Source of the DNA: Romanomermis culicivorax
Lineage: Eukaryota > Nematoda > Enoplea > Mermithida > Mermithidae
DNA length: 64,000 nucleotides
Assembly (NCBI GenBank): GCA_963922205.1
Contig: CAWUHX010000231.1
Span: forward strand, 540,798 to 604,797
Direction of reading: 5' to 3'
The notes under the pieces are model-generated. The model saw nothing but the letters and a program-made list of their open reading frames with translations, was not told where the DNA came from and ran no database searches. The position numbers and the translations under genes are program-made. This document shows, one piece after another, positions 1 through 11,100 of the stretch (positions are counted from its first letter, which is position 1; each line of letters starts with the position of its first letter).

Positions 1-2600
1 AATGAAATGCAGATGCTTCATGTCTCCTTCTCCCTGTTAAATATTACGAATAAATTGACCACACTGACTTTTTGTATTTCGACCAATCAAATACTGAATG
101 CAAAATACATACACCGTTTTTCCTGAGACACTTCTAAATAATGAAGTGGAAAATTCACAGTTTTACTATTTCCTACTAAACCACATATTAAATAAGACTG
201 TATACTTATGACCGTACGCAACTGATCTTAAAAATGTGATCTTGCTGTAAAAGTTTTGTAAAAATGATTTTGACTACATCACTGATTTTATCATTATTCA
301 ATTCAGAAGCATTCAAACAGACCAAAAATATACATTTATAAGCGATAATGCTTGTGTCGAATAAACATTTCACCAGAGCATGATGAGAGAATCAGTTATG
401 CCGTGTAAATATAAGAATCTTGAACGACATACAGTAGGGTCTGGTACCAGCCCAGAACCACGTTATCGCTTCGTGATCATTCGGATGATTATTCTGAGGA
501 AATTATGAAATCCTTTTTGCCTGATTATGAGTGACCAGTAGTCGCTCAAATAATTTCTTGTCAGTAGTCGCTCTTGATGACCTAATATTAATACTATTCA
601 AATTTGTGTGGAGGATCAGATTTGCCGTGCTTCCTTCGATTTTCCTGTAAACAATGTTTATAATTTAATTTTAATGCCTTTAAATGGTAGTAGCCAAAGT
701 ATAGATTTTTTTATATTGTGCTCAGCATCCAACAGAGGGCTAAAACATTGACGAAGAAAAGATGGCATTAGATGAATAATCTTGATCATTGGATGAAACA
801 TCTAAAATTGAGTTCTGTATATTATGTCCATTCATGTAGCGCACGATTAGAACCATAATTAAATACTAAAACTGTCATAAAATATAGTATGAATTTCAAA
901 TAGCTAATAGAAATCGATCAATTTTGCAATAGAGAAACGCAAGCAGAGATAATGGCTAAATCACGAAAAATGAAAAATATATTTTTTAAGAAAGATCAAA
1001 ATAAAGATGACAATAAAGCATCAAATTTCCGTCAGATGTTTGAAAATATGTCTAGAGAATTTATGCTTACGGCAACTTAGCCTTCGCAAACTGTAATAAG
1101 CGCATTGGAAGCTGTGGGTTGATAATTTCCGAATGATTCTACAATGAGAATTATATTATGAAGATGGGATGATGCTTCGAGAATCATCGTTTACTGTATA
1201 GTTTAATTAAAATATCTGAGGACGTAAAATCATTTCAAATAAAGAGTAAATTATTTAGAAAAAACTGATACACATCAATGAAGGTGCCTAAAAATGGAAT
1301 AAACAAACAAACGGAAATTGATAAAACGCGAATTCGTTATGAATAATGAACAGAAGCAACAGACATAAAGAAAATGGCAATAGAACTGCAACATCTGGTC
1401 CATGAGTATCTTTGAATTTGATTGATCTTGTTGTTCTCTCTTTCTCGCAACTCTGACATACATACAACAACAACTGTTTTCTTGTTTGAATTTATCTTAC
1501 TGCATCTGCATTTAATGTTAATTGACTTCTGCCCCAGATCACTTCCTTTTTTGCAATTTATTTTCTGTCATTCTTATTTTTATGCTTTCTCACGAATTTC
1601 ATTGTTTCAATTCATTAATCACTCGTCTTTTAATTAATTCTCTATTATTTGCGCAAGTATCTATATCATACAACAGGCTGCTAATAGAAACCATTACGCT
1701 AATGACTGCCCAATTTGCAATTTCAAATCTTGTTGAAAAGTATATGCGTCGGAAAACATTCAAAAAAATCAATGATTGCCAAAGTTTTTTACGTAAAAAA
1801 GCGCTCATTTCAAGTTTGAGCTCAGTCTCCACCGCAGAAATTAGTCGTTCACTGAAATTAAAATTATGTTCATACGGCACACATTTTCTATTGTTCCCTA
1901 AACGTCTAATTTCCGAATTTTTTAAACTTTGAAGACTTGATGTATTTGATGAAAGTCAAAAATTTTGCCAGTGCACGACGTCAGATTTTCCATTTTTCAT
2001 AGCATCTTTGCAAGTTTTGGTGATAGGCAACTAAATTACTCTCCTATGAGCAGCGCAGGTTTGCTTTTTACTCAAAGTTTTCATTCTGTCATGTAGAAAA
2101 AAAATTCCACAAAAGTGACTTTGTACAGGCAAAATCGTCAATTTGGATTGCATACTATCAGGGAACCTAGGTGAAACTTTTTCTGATCACATGAGACATA
2201 TTGAGCTACTAGGAACAATTTTATTCAGATGCTAACTATAGTCTCTATTTTATAAAAAGTTCTAAAATGAAAAATGACACAAAAAGCAGTCACGTAAAAG
2301 ACTGTCTATAAACAAGATTTTAGCGCTAAATTTTTTACTAAAGAATTTCAGGAGTTAATTAAATGGTAGCTGATGCGTAAATCTATGTGAATCAGTCGAT
2401 ACGCAGAGAAAAATAATATCGTTTTGATAAAAATACAGTAAAATTCAGCCAAATAATGAAGATTTCACGAAATTTTGAAAAATCTAGTGAGAAAACTTGC
2501 CGGGTTTTTGTTTTGGAGAAACAGAATCTTTTCATAACGGTTACTGATTGAGAAGTAAGCTGTAGATTTGAGTAGTAAGTTTTTTGGACTACGCAAAATT
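1..2600. other. Intergenic AT-rich stretch, no gene seen
   Basis: I see no exon with conserved protein features on either strand. The open frames here are short, rich in Phe, Ile and Lys, and look like chance. A diverged copy of the dispersed TATAG-ended MITE lies near 113-330 and fragments of similar sequence occur near 2220-2460. Confidence 0.6.
113..330 (+). repeat. TATAG MITE, diverged copy
   Basis: It has the internal order of the family: CACTTCTAAATAATGAAGTGG near the left end, an ACCACATATTAAATA-like block in the middle, and TTCAGAAGCATTC with CAGAC at the right end. The ends are worn, so the limits are approximate. Confidence 0.5.
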
Positions 2601-2629
2601 GCGTAGATTTTTGAATTTAGTAGAGCCCA

Positions 2630-2940
2630 TTTTACTTTGAAATGACTGATGCATTGACAACAAAAAAAAGTAGGTTCAATTTGACGCGTAATATTCATGT
2701 GATAAAAGCTTTATACTGTAGAAAAAACGCCTAATTTTTTACGACAACGGGGAGGCCAGAATCATGGAAAAAACATCATGCTCATCCACTTGATAGAATT
2801 GTGTCGACACCAGATTATCGAAGGAAATTACCAGTTGTTCTGTTTGTCGCTCATGGACAAGAAATTGATTACAGTAATAAACTTACTAGTTTTTTCATAT
2901 TGAACTTGCTTTCATGGGATCGCCGCGTCTGTCATTTTAG
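2630..2940 (+). repeat. Dispersed repeat family 2, copy 1
   Basis: This stretch shares an ordered series of blocks with 59095-59880, 59930-60250 and 62110-62480: TTTACTTTGA, CAATTTGA.GCGTAAT, CTTTATACTGTA, CATCATGCTCATCCACTT, TGTGTCGACA, TGTTCTGTTT and TTACAGTAATAA. No coding potential is shared among the copies, so this looks like a non-coding dispersed repeat. Confidence 0.6.
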
Positions 2941-3178
2941 AATATTAATTGTTTCCATAGAGAAACTTGGCGTTGGGGATCTTTTGGGCGAAAAGTGAAT
3001 GTCTGATATTTCGTCACTTTTATCAAACCACAATTTTCGAGAATGAGAAAGCAAGACTGTCTAAAACGTCTATTATTGTATGTTCAGTTTATTGTTCTTC
3101 TGGTGGGAAAAAATTCAGATATCATCACAAATTTTCAGAGTAATAATTCTAGATTTCACGACGTTGAAATCAAAGCGC

Positions 3179-6100
3179 TCACGTTCGAGCGGCGGCGGCT
3201 CGTTGAACGTCGCGGTAGCGTTGGAGGACGAAAAATCCACCTTTAGCCGCGCCGCTCCTGGGCGGGCAAGCGCAGTATTGACCGTCCAAGCCTGGTTCAC
3301 CTTTTTTGCCGGGAGGTCCTTCGGGTCCGGGACCGCCCGTTTTACCAGGAGTTCCGGCTTGTCCCTGAAAAAAAGGTGAATAGGTAATAAAAAGTCGGCC
3401 TTCTTCCAGAAGTAAGTCCGCTTACGGCAGCTCCATCGGCGCCGGGCTTGCCAGCACCGCCCGATCCTTTACCGGGCGCGCCTTTTTGTCCGGCGTCGCC
3501 GGCTTTGCCGGGCAGGCCTTTTGGTCCTTTGGGTCCTTTGCCGCCGGCAGCGTCGGGGCCCGGTAGTCCTTTGGGTCCTTTCTTACCGTCAAGGCCGGCC
3601 GGGCCGGCGGGGCCCGGCGGTCCGGGCGGTCCTTTGCCGCCGATGGGGGATGGTGGTCCGGGCGGGCCGGGCGGGCCTTTAATTCCGGCCGGGCCAGGGC
3701 CGCCGTCGGGGCCTAAAAGTTTACCATTTGAAGAAGATTGATTCGCAATGACTTGAATATCCTGACGGAAGAAGGATTCAAGGTGTTAAAGATTCAAGGT
3801 GTTATAGTCTAAATCAGCTTACATTTGTCATTTTTGCTCATGTGTCTTGTTTAAACATATTTCCATAATTATTGCATACAGTTTAAACGACTGTGTCGCA
3901 CCTTGGCGCCCGTCTTACGTTGGCGCCTTGTTTCACTTTTGCGCCCTAGCTATGTCTCACTTGGGCGCCTACTATGTGTGTTTTTATCTATGAAAATTTT
4001 ACGAGCAGTTTTAAATTTTACATTTTGAGGCTATAAAAAATCTATACTTTCCTTAAAAAATTTATGAACTTTGCTGCAATCGATACTTTTTAGTAAACTG
4101 CTGTTTTTTGTGCTAATTATCTTTATATTAATTTAAATCATAAAATCAACAGTGGGTGGTGTGACAACACTATGAAAATCTTACATTAGGGAGAAGACGT
4201 GGACAGCAAAAAATCATTTTGTTGATTGTTTCCTTTATTTTCTGTATTCTTCTCTGTTTACCTTTCATTCTTCCCACTGTTTCAGTTTCTTCCTTTCTAT
4301 TCTGATCGTTTTGAGTCACACAATCTATGTCCTATTGCTTTTCTATTTTATTTTCACATTTAGTTGTTTCTGTTTGTTTCTCCATTTTTATTTCCATACA
4401 TTTCTTATCAGTTTCATTTTATTCACCGTTTCCCTTATTGTCTCATATTCGTATTTCAGTTCTCATTTCGTTTTCCATTTATATGTCCTTATATTCTTTT
4501 TTCTCTTCCCGACCTCTATTCTTTTCTTTTTCTAATTTTGTTTTGTTTTGTTTTATCTTTTGATTTTCTTTTACTCGCTCATTTTCCACGCTGTTGATTT
4601 TCTCCAATCTAGCTGTTTCATGTTTCTGTTCCTTGTTTCCACTTCCTCCTTATTTTAATTTCCATTTTTTCTTTTTTTTTGCATTCCAGTTTCTGTTTTG
4701 TACTTTTTTATATATGTATGTAGTTTCTTTCTTTCTTTGCCTTCCTTCCTCTTTTCTCTTTTTTTCAAAAACTAGGACGTTTGGAGCCTGATCTTTCGCG
4801 TTACTCAAATACTTCTCTCATGGTCTGCTAATTTCTGAGCCACTTTCAATTTGTTCCTAATCTTTATGTTATATTACGAGCTATAGCAGAAACGCAACTC
4901 CTACCGATCAATGATTTTGAAAATTTGGTAACCGCTTTTTACATAAATAAATGATCAGCATGAATGCTGAAAAACATACTTATAGTCTGTTTTTCATAAA
5001 ATGCTTTCAAATAATGAATCTGGAAAATGAGTATTATTTTATATTTTCAGAATTTTATGCCAAGCCGTGCGTCATGTAGAACTAAAATTTTGTGACCACA
5101 CAAGAAGCAGTTAGAAATTTTTTGAGCGAAAAAAATGTACAATAACAGCTTCATGTACAGGATTTTCAAGTTGCCCAATATTTGTGTCACTTTTCATTTT
5201 AGTAGCATTTCATAAAAAGCTGATTATAGACTGGGCGCCGAAGTGAGACGGGCACCAAAGCAAGATGGACGCCAAATTAAGACATCCAAGAAAAGTCATT
5301 TCTGAACAATGGTCGCAAAAGCAAGACGGGCATCAAAGTAATACGGGCGCCAAGTTAAGACAACAGTCTCACTTTGGCGCCTATAACATTATCGGCCAAG
5401 ATTAGACGGACGCCGAAGTAAGACTGAACCATTTAAACTTCATTTATATCCGATTTCGAAATATGAACTATAGCTTGTTTTTCTTGAAATGCATCTAAAT
5501 AATGCAACTGGAAAGCAAGCATTATGTCGCATAGGACTGGAAATTCACGAGCCTTCTCAACTATCCCATGCAATGTTTTGAGTAACAAATTCTAACTTTA
5601 TTTAAATAACTTTGAGGGCGGTGTTTATTTTCTTCCATTTTTCAATTTACAAGCATTTTATGAAAGACAGATTATAGACGACAGTATTTTTACTTAAAGT
5701 TTTCAATAAACTTCTTATAAAAAGCAGACTATAGATCCATATGCGAAAAAGGGGATTTGTTACAATTATTTATAATATGTAATCTGTCAAACACCTGAAA
5801 TTTCAGTGTTTTCCTATGTGAGTGAGCAATACTTGCAACAGTGTACTATTCCCAACCACCTGTTGAATGTTTGCTCTGCAATCCGTTGTGTTCTACTGAT
5901 TGCTGACATCAGGTATAAATGAATTTTCCACTTTTACACATTATGAAAATTTTAATGTAAACCAGACTCGATAAGCACATATAATTAGTGCAATAGCATT
6001 AGGAGCTATGAGCTTTCCAATGCATTATAAGATTTCAAGGTTATCTGGGGAGCTATTGCTGAATTATACCATAAAAGATTTTCATAGAAAATATAAAGAC

Positions 6101-8218
6101 TTTATTTGAAAATCATTCAAGAAAGAGTAAGGTTTTTATTCCTGCTACCGATAGTATGACTTTAGTCCTGCCAATCCTATGTTTTTCCATTTGTTCTTGA
6201 TGCGAATGCCTTTTTTCTGAGATAACTTTCTACAGATATAGTAATAAGCGGTAAGATGTTTTTTGACTTTTCGAGTCAGGCTAAAAGTTTTCCATCTCAG
6301 ATTACATGACGTTGTGATTGACAAAAGAAACTCTGCAGAGTGCAAAATTAAATCAAGTCGACAATGTCAGTTGGAAGTTGGAAGATCTTCAATTTGATGC
6401 TAGATATGGAAGCTGATTTCCAGAAAATCGATATTTCACAGATGGTGTATACTACTTTCAGTAGAATTATCAAACAATTTGGAATTTCACTCACCTGCAG
6501 GACCGGGTTGCGGACCCGGAGGTGGAGCCACAGTGCCACCATTTGTTGAACGTGACGCATAATCGACGCCAGGTTTTCCAGGAGAGCCGGCGTCTCCTGG
6601 CATGCCGTCTACAGAAACAGAGAAATAAATCACCTTTCACAATAATAAATTTCATTTTTTATAACCTGATCCAGCATCTCCCGGCGGACCAGGCGGGCCG
6701 GCTGGGCACTTGTTGTTAGCGCGACATACTGAAAAAGTACACTTGAATGAGAATTTAGAAAAAAAACTCGACAGAATAAATGTTTTCATGAGTAATGCGA
6801 ATGAAAGCTTGCATACCGCATTGCTTGCCAGATTGCCTCTTTTGCCTAAAGATTCCGGCTATGCTGGGGCCGGTCGCAAACGATGCTCGCGGCGCGTCGG
6901 AACGGATTTCGAGCATGATTTTCCATAAGGAATCGGCTTGGTCCTGAAATTTTAAAAAACGATGATTCATTCAGAAGATGCTTTTTTCAGGAAATCTTTT
7001 TTGTTAAGTTTCTTTCAGGTCCGAATTCGGATCTTATTTTCAATGTCTGAATATTGTTATTTGTGGCTCCATAAATCCGATGCATCTTTTTCTTGAAGCA
7101 TGAAGAATACTGCTGCACAAGCTGATGTCAAACTTGTATGAAATATTCTGGTAATGACCTAGAGCCATGTATTTCATATTTGATAGGGTATCAGAGATGA
7201 ACGCCTCCTTTAGTGGACATTATTGCAATTCTTACGATTATCTATCTTCTGCATGTTTCAGTATCTTTTAACCTTTACTCGTTGATAAGACACTTAAGCT
7301 CCAGCTGAGCTGCAGCTTAAGCTGTAGCGTAACTTTATATGCTATACCATTGCCGTTAAGCTGCAGCTCAGCTGTAGCTTAACTCTTGCACACAAAACAT
7401 ATCGAGAAAGTTAGGCTACAGCTTAAGCTGCAGCTCAGCTGAAGCTTAAGTCTCTTTGATGGAACCGGCCCCAGGTATAAGCGAATTCCCACTGTAGACC
7501 ATATCTATGCAATTTTCGATAGCTTTTGACGCCAAATTTTCCAAAAGGATTTTCCAAAAAAAGAATACAACAATGTACCGTACTAAGATGACGTTTTTCG
7601 TACTAACTAATATTCCCACGTGCCGTACTTGCACTGTATTTTCAAGGATGTGGACAGCAATGGTAAGTTTGCTTGCATTTTACATCAGAAAACATGAGAT
7701 TGTCGTTCTGTAGTAATCAGACAGACGATGCAGAAAGTAAGATAAGTTCAAAAAGATGATTATTCATCCACCTGTCGGTGATTTTCGAAAAATTTTAGAG
7801 CTCATGAGACAACAGTATTGTGACGGTTTATGACTTATCTAATGTACGAGTACCAACATTTCAGAACTTTCAAAAGAACCCCCACCGTCAGCAAAATTTT
7901 CGATAGAAAAAAGTTCCAATAGAAAATGTTAATTTATGTTCGAAGCAATCCGAATCTTATATCTCAAGATTTCACAGACTTTGGCTTATGCATTGCAAGC
8001 TTGTTCCTCATCCTATAAAATTTGCTTTTCTTATTCTAGAGTTCGCCACTTTATCAATTTTAGCTTACTTTAAATTCACTGACGTCGTTCATGATCGTTT
8101 GCTGAAAATCGGTCATGTCCATGTACATGGTTGGCACTACGATCATGCAAATGGCCAACACCAAGCTGCTAAACCCGATGGCGCCGTAGGCCGCGTATGA
8201 ACCATAATTCGTCCCCAT
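3179..8218 (-). CDS. Nematode cuticle collagen, six exons, complete
   Basis: Structural collagen of the nematode exoskeleton: secreted, trimerised, and cross-linked through cysteines. Exons (minus strand): 8218-8069, 6943-6817, 6728-6666, 6608-6495, 3712-3426 and 3364-3179, giving 308 aa, normal for the family. The N-terminus is the nematode cuticle collagen domain: a hydrophobic segment at about residues 16-30, then MDMTDFQQ and a second conserved helix. RQKR near residue 84 is a subtilisin-like processing site. Cysteine clusters ([10 protein letters not shown]) and (QYCACPP) flank the Gly-X-Y blocks, which begin [10 protein letters not shown] and are broken once by a Thr/Pro-rich linker. 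A TTTAG acceptor at 8238 leaves a 19-nt leader, which suggests trans-splicing. An upstream in-frame TAA supports the start. The exon 3 donor reads GTTATA, a weak match. Intron 5 is 2.8 kb and full of repeats. Confidence 0.96.
3889..5432. mobile_element. GGCGCC-type inverted-repeat element
   Basis: The left arm (about 3897-3973) carries repeated TTGGCGCC with GTCTTAC or GTCTCAC. The right arm (about 5233-5427) carries the reverse complement units, such as AGACGGGCGCC and GGGCGCCAAGTTAAGAC. TTTAAAC lies on both sides (3882-3888 and 5433-5439) and may be a 7-bp target duplication. No transposase is seen, so it would be non-autonomous. Superfamily uncertain. Confidence 0.65.
4979..5234 (+). repeat. 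TATAG MITE copy
   Basis: Starts TATAGTCTGTTTTTCATAAA and ends AGCATTTCATAAAAAGC..TTATAGAC, which are inverted repeats of each other. It lies inside the GGCGCC element. Confidence 0.75.
5468..5678 (+). repeat. TATAG MITE copy
   Basis: Left end CTATAGCTTGTTTTTCTTG, right end AAGCATTTTATGAAAGACAG, with the family's internal GGAAAGCAAGCATTA and ACTTTGAGGGCGGT blocks. Confidence 0.75.
7286..7472. mobile_element. AGCTGCAGCT palindrome element, copy 1 (left end lost)
   Basis: Dense with TTAAGCT, AGCTGCAGCT and CAGCTGAGCT palindromes arranged as an inverted repeat, with ACACAAAACATATCGAGAAA between. The right terminus has CATCAAAG..ACTTAAGC followed by a GGCCCC end, as in the complete copy at 56958-57319. 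It lies in the first intron of the collagen gene. Confidence 0.75.
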
Positions 8219-9499
8219 GTAGTTTGTCTTTATTCGTCTAAATTGAATATATAAATTTAGACGTTATTCAATCAGTATTTATAGCACATGTCAGGAAAAA
8301 AGCGAAAAATTAAGTCAACTACACAATTTTTCGAAACAAATGAGCCATAATTTGCGTAAATTTTATTGGCAAAAATGTTTCGTATAGGAAAAAAGTGAAC
8401 TTTTCCAGAAGTACGATCAACCGGCGGTTTTAAACATAGTTTCATTTTATTTCTCGTGAAGAAATCGTTCAAGAGTGCAGATATTTGTGCCGACCACTAT
8501 ATGTACTGATTATTAGACTGTGATTTCGGCGAAACTTGCGGAACAATTAATTTTGAAAATAGAGAAAAAGAAGTAAATTGAATAACCCACTAAATTTTTT
8601 TGTGAAACAAGTATTCACTGTGGAGAAAAACGGGTTTTCCAGAGAAAAATAAGTCAATTTCTAGAAAATGTGGGATGGAGAGCAAGGAATATTGGGAAAG
8701 TTTTCGGAAAAGTGAATATCATGTGAAAATCTGGGACGTGCTGAACAGGACTGTCACTTTTATAAGTTTCTAGAAATGAGAATGCATGATGAAGAATGTG
8801 TCTACAGAGCATTGAGATTAAAATTCTCTAACCCATCAACTGTATTTTGGAGAAGTGACACATAGAACTTCAAAACTCTAAATAAGTAAAAACTCAATTC
8901 CATGTTAGTTTTTGATTTTGTAGGTCTTTAATTTGCGTTTCGCAGTATAACTTTTTCAAAACTTCCGAAACACATAAATTTTGCCAGTTTCGCAAAAAAT
9001 AACATCTTTCATAAGACTTATGAGGAACACTATGAAAACTATGGACCCATCAGACTCTAATGAATGAACCTCGACTAATCGGAGAAGCACATCAACGAGG
9101 AAAGATTGCTGAATAACATGAATGACCCTAGAAGCCAATGACTGAAATTATTAGTAATTTTCACTGTAGGCCTTGCTTACACTAAAATTTGCATACATGT
9201 GGGGAACAATTCAGACTTTCGATATGTCATCCACATGACTACAATAATGCACCGACCTCCAATAGTTCCTGCATCTAACAAGAACTATTTGTGAGAAGAG
9301 AGATTTTAGGAAATTTAGAAGATGATGATGAAATCATTCTTCACTTTTGGTTATATATTGGTATTTTATGCTGGCGCTCGCGAATAAACTTTATCCCGGC
9401 TTTAGTTTTAATATTAGGATAATTACTTTAGTGGTCCGTCCACATTCTTAACCTATTGTTGTTATATTTTTTTCATATTTACTCGTGCATAGAAGGAGC

Positions 9500-9730
9500 G
9501 CACGAAGGGCTTTAGGCCCTGGCGTAGTCTCTTGCAGACGTCAAGTAGAAGATAGACCAGCTTGGGACTCTTATACGTCGTTCCTTCCAGTGGGTATCAA
9601 TTTTCCTCTGAGAGTCTATGAGGTCCGCTCTGTGAGGGACCGTTAGTAGTATGTATTTGTTGTTGTTGGCTGGTCTGGGCGAGAACTGTTGCACCATATT
9701 CGAGGCCTAGCCAAGGATAAGTTCTAACTA
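9500..9730 (-). pseudogene. Possible decayed LINE reverse transcriptase fragment
   Basis: On the minus strand the sequence reads, across frame breaks, a segment resembling the region just after the catalytic core of LINE reverse transcriptases: an R.YPWLGLEYGATVL block followed by a stretch resembling the C-terminal part. It contains stops and shows no intact domain. An unrelated relic is possible. Confidence 0.3.
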
Positions 9731-10555
9731 GTCCACGAATATTCAACCATCTTGCTGTATTGCTCAGGAAAGACCATAGGGTTTATTGCCCATTGAGCGA
9801 TCCCAAGTGAGCAAATTCTTAAATGAGTTATTATTTGTGGATATTCAAAATAACAATTTGTAATATTGTTTCGTGATCGAAAAAGAGAAAAAATTGGTGA
9901 CACGAAAAAACAAAATGAAAGAAAGCAGAAACAGAAGATGAAAACGTAAAAACACACATAAACAAAAACATAAGCAACAAAAACAGAAAACGAAAGAACA
10001 GAGAAAAATATTAGATAAAGAAGCAAAATTTGAAGAAAGTGTTATAACGTTCTCAATTGCACATTTGAGAATTGCCTGATCAGGAATTCGCTTACTTGAG
10101 AATGTGCTCATTTGGGAATCATTCATACAAGAATACTCCTAAGTTAATACACAAAACGCTGTAGGCTATCTAACAATACAATGCTAAATTACCATTGAAT
10201 AATTTCCCAGTAGGTTGTGAAAGTGTCTTTTGTAGGTTGTATGGAAAGAAAAGTTGGAAAATGGGAAAAATAAGCACAATAAGCATGCATCGTCAGATTT
10301 AGCACCCGATTAAAATGTTTTATTCAATTAAACAAATATGCATTGCAATACATTCATTTCATAAAGTTTGTAACAAAAATAAGTATACAGCCGAGGTATA
10401 TATGCTACTGACATCAACAATTTTTGAAACAGGTGATAAATAAGTTGTAACATTTCCTATCATTTCTGAACCACAAATTTTACGATCTGAAGCAGTCGTG
10501 CGACACCTGGATTCTACATATAGTATACTTACACGAGACAATGTAATGAATATTC

Positions 10556-10760
10556 TACTATATATAGTGTGTTTTTCTTGAAATTCTTTAAAAAATTGAA
10601 AATTGAAAATAAGTAGTGTTTTACATTTTTACGACTCTCTGCTAAATTTAACGTATGATTTGGAATTTGTGAGTACACTCAATTAAATTTTAGCAATTTT
10701 TCGAGTGAAATAATCTTATTGTAGATTTTCTCAACTTCCCAGGAACTGTCAAAAATGAAA
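10556..10760 (+). repeat. TATAG MITE, worn copy
   Basis: Left end TATAGTGTGTTTTTCTTG, then the family order: AAAATAAGTAGTGTT, TTACGACT, and TAGCAATTTTTCGAGTGAAA. The right end is eroded. Confidence 0.6.
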
Positions 10761-11100
10761 AATAAAAAAAAGTCAAACATGAAATAAGACCGGTTCTATA
10801 CGAAATTTTCTAGTACATCTAATGCAGGAAACTGCGTATGAAGGGCTACAATAAACCGGAGGTTATTGATAAAAATTTCGAGAATGTTTTTCAGTCAAAT
10901 ATTTCTTTTACAATTGCGTTAAGTAAGGAAAGTTATTCGGGAAGAAACCCGAAAAATCAAAATTTAAATATAAAATACCTTCGGTTGCTAGATTTTTCGA
11001 AACACCCCGATTCGTGCGGATCATGATCGGACTTTTTGTAATGATGTCAGCCTCTGTAAACAACTCACAATATCTACATGACATATATCGTCGCGAATTT

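Larger units (their letters stand above)
3713..6494 (-). other. Large repeat-filled intron of the collagen gene
   Basis: Intron 5 of the collagen gene, far larger than its other introns. It holds a GGCGCC-type inverted-repeat element (3889-5432), which itself contains a TATAG MITE and a 600-bp T-rich stretch (about 4200-4800), and a second TATAG MITE at about 5468-5678. The long T-rich open frames on the plus strand are composition artefacts. Confidence 0.85.
8219..11100. other. Intergenic stretch between collagen and cadherin genes
   Basis: No host exon recognised. It contains a possible LINE fossil (9500-9730), an A-rich simple-sequence stretch (about 9900-10020) and a worn TATAG MITE (about 10556-10760). 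Confidence 0.6.

Noticed and set aside
952-1080. 42-codon Lys-rich frame
   Set aside because: Too short and compositionally biased to support.
1422-1932. Plus and minus frames up to 136 codons
   Set aside because: No domain, odd composition, no splice context; likely chance in AT-rich DNA.
3448-3741. Plus-strand Pro/Gly frame of 97 codons
   Set aside because: Antisense of the collagen Gly-X-Y exon.
4311-4791. Series of T-rich plus-strand frames (Phe, Leu, Ser rich)
   Set aside because: Low-complexity sequence inside the collagen intron and inside an inverted-repeat element.
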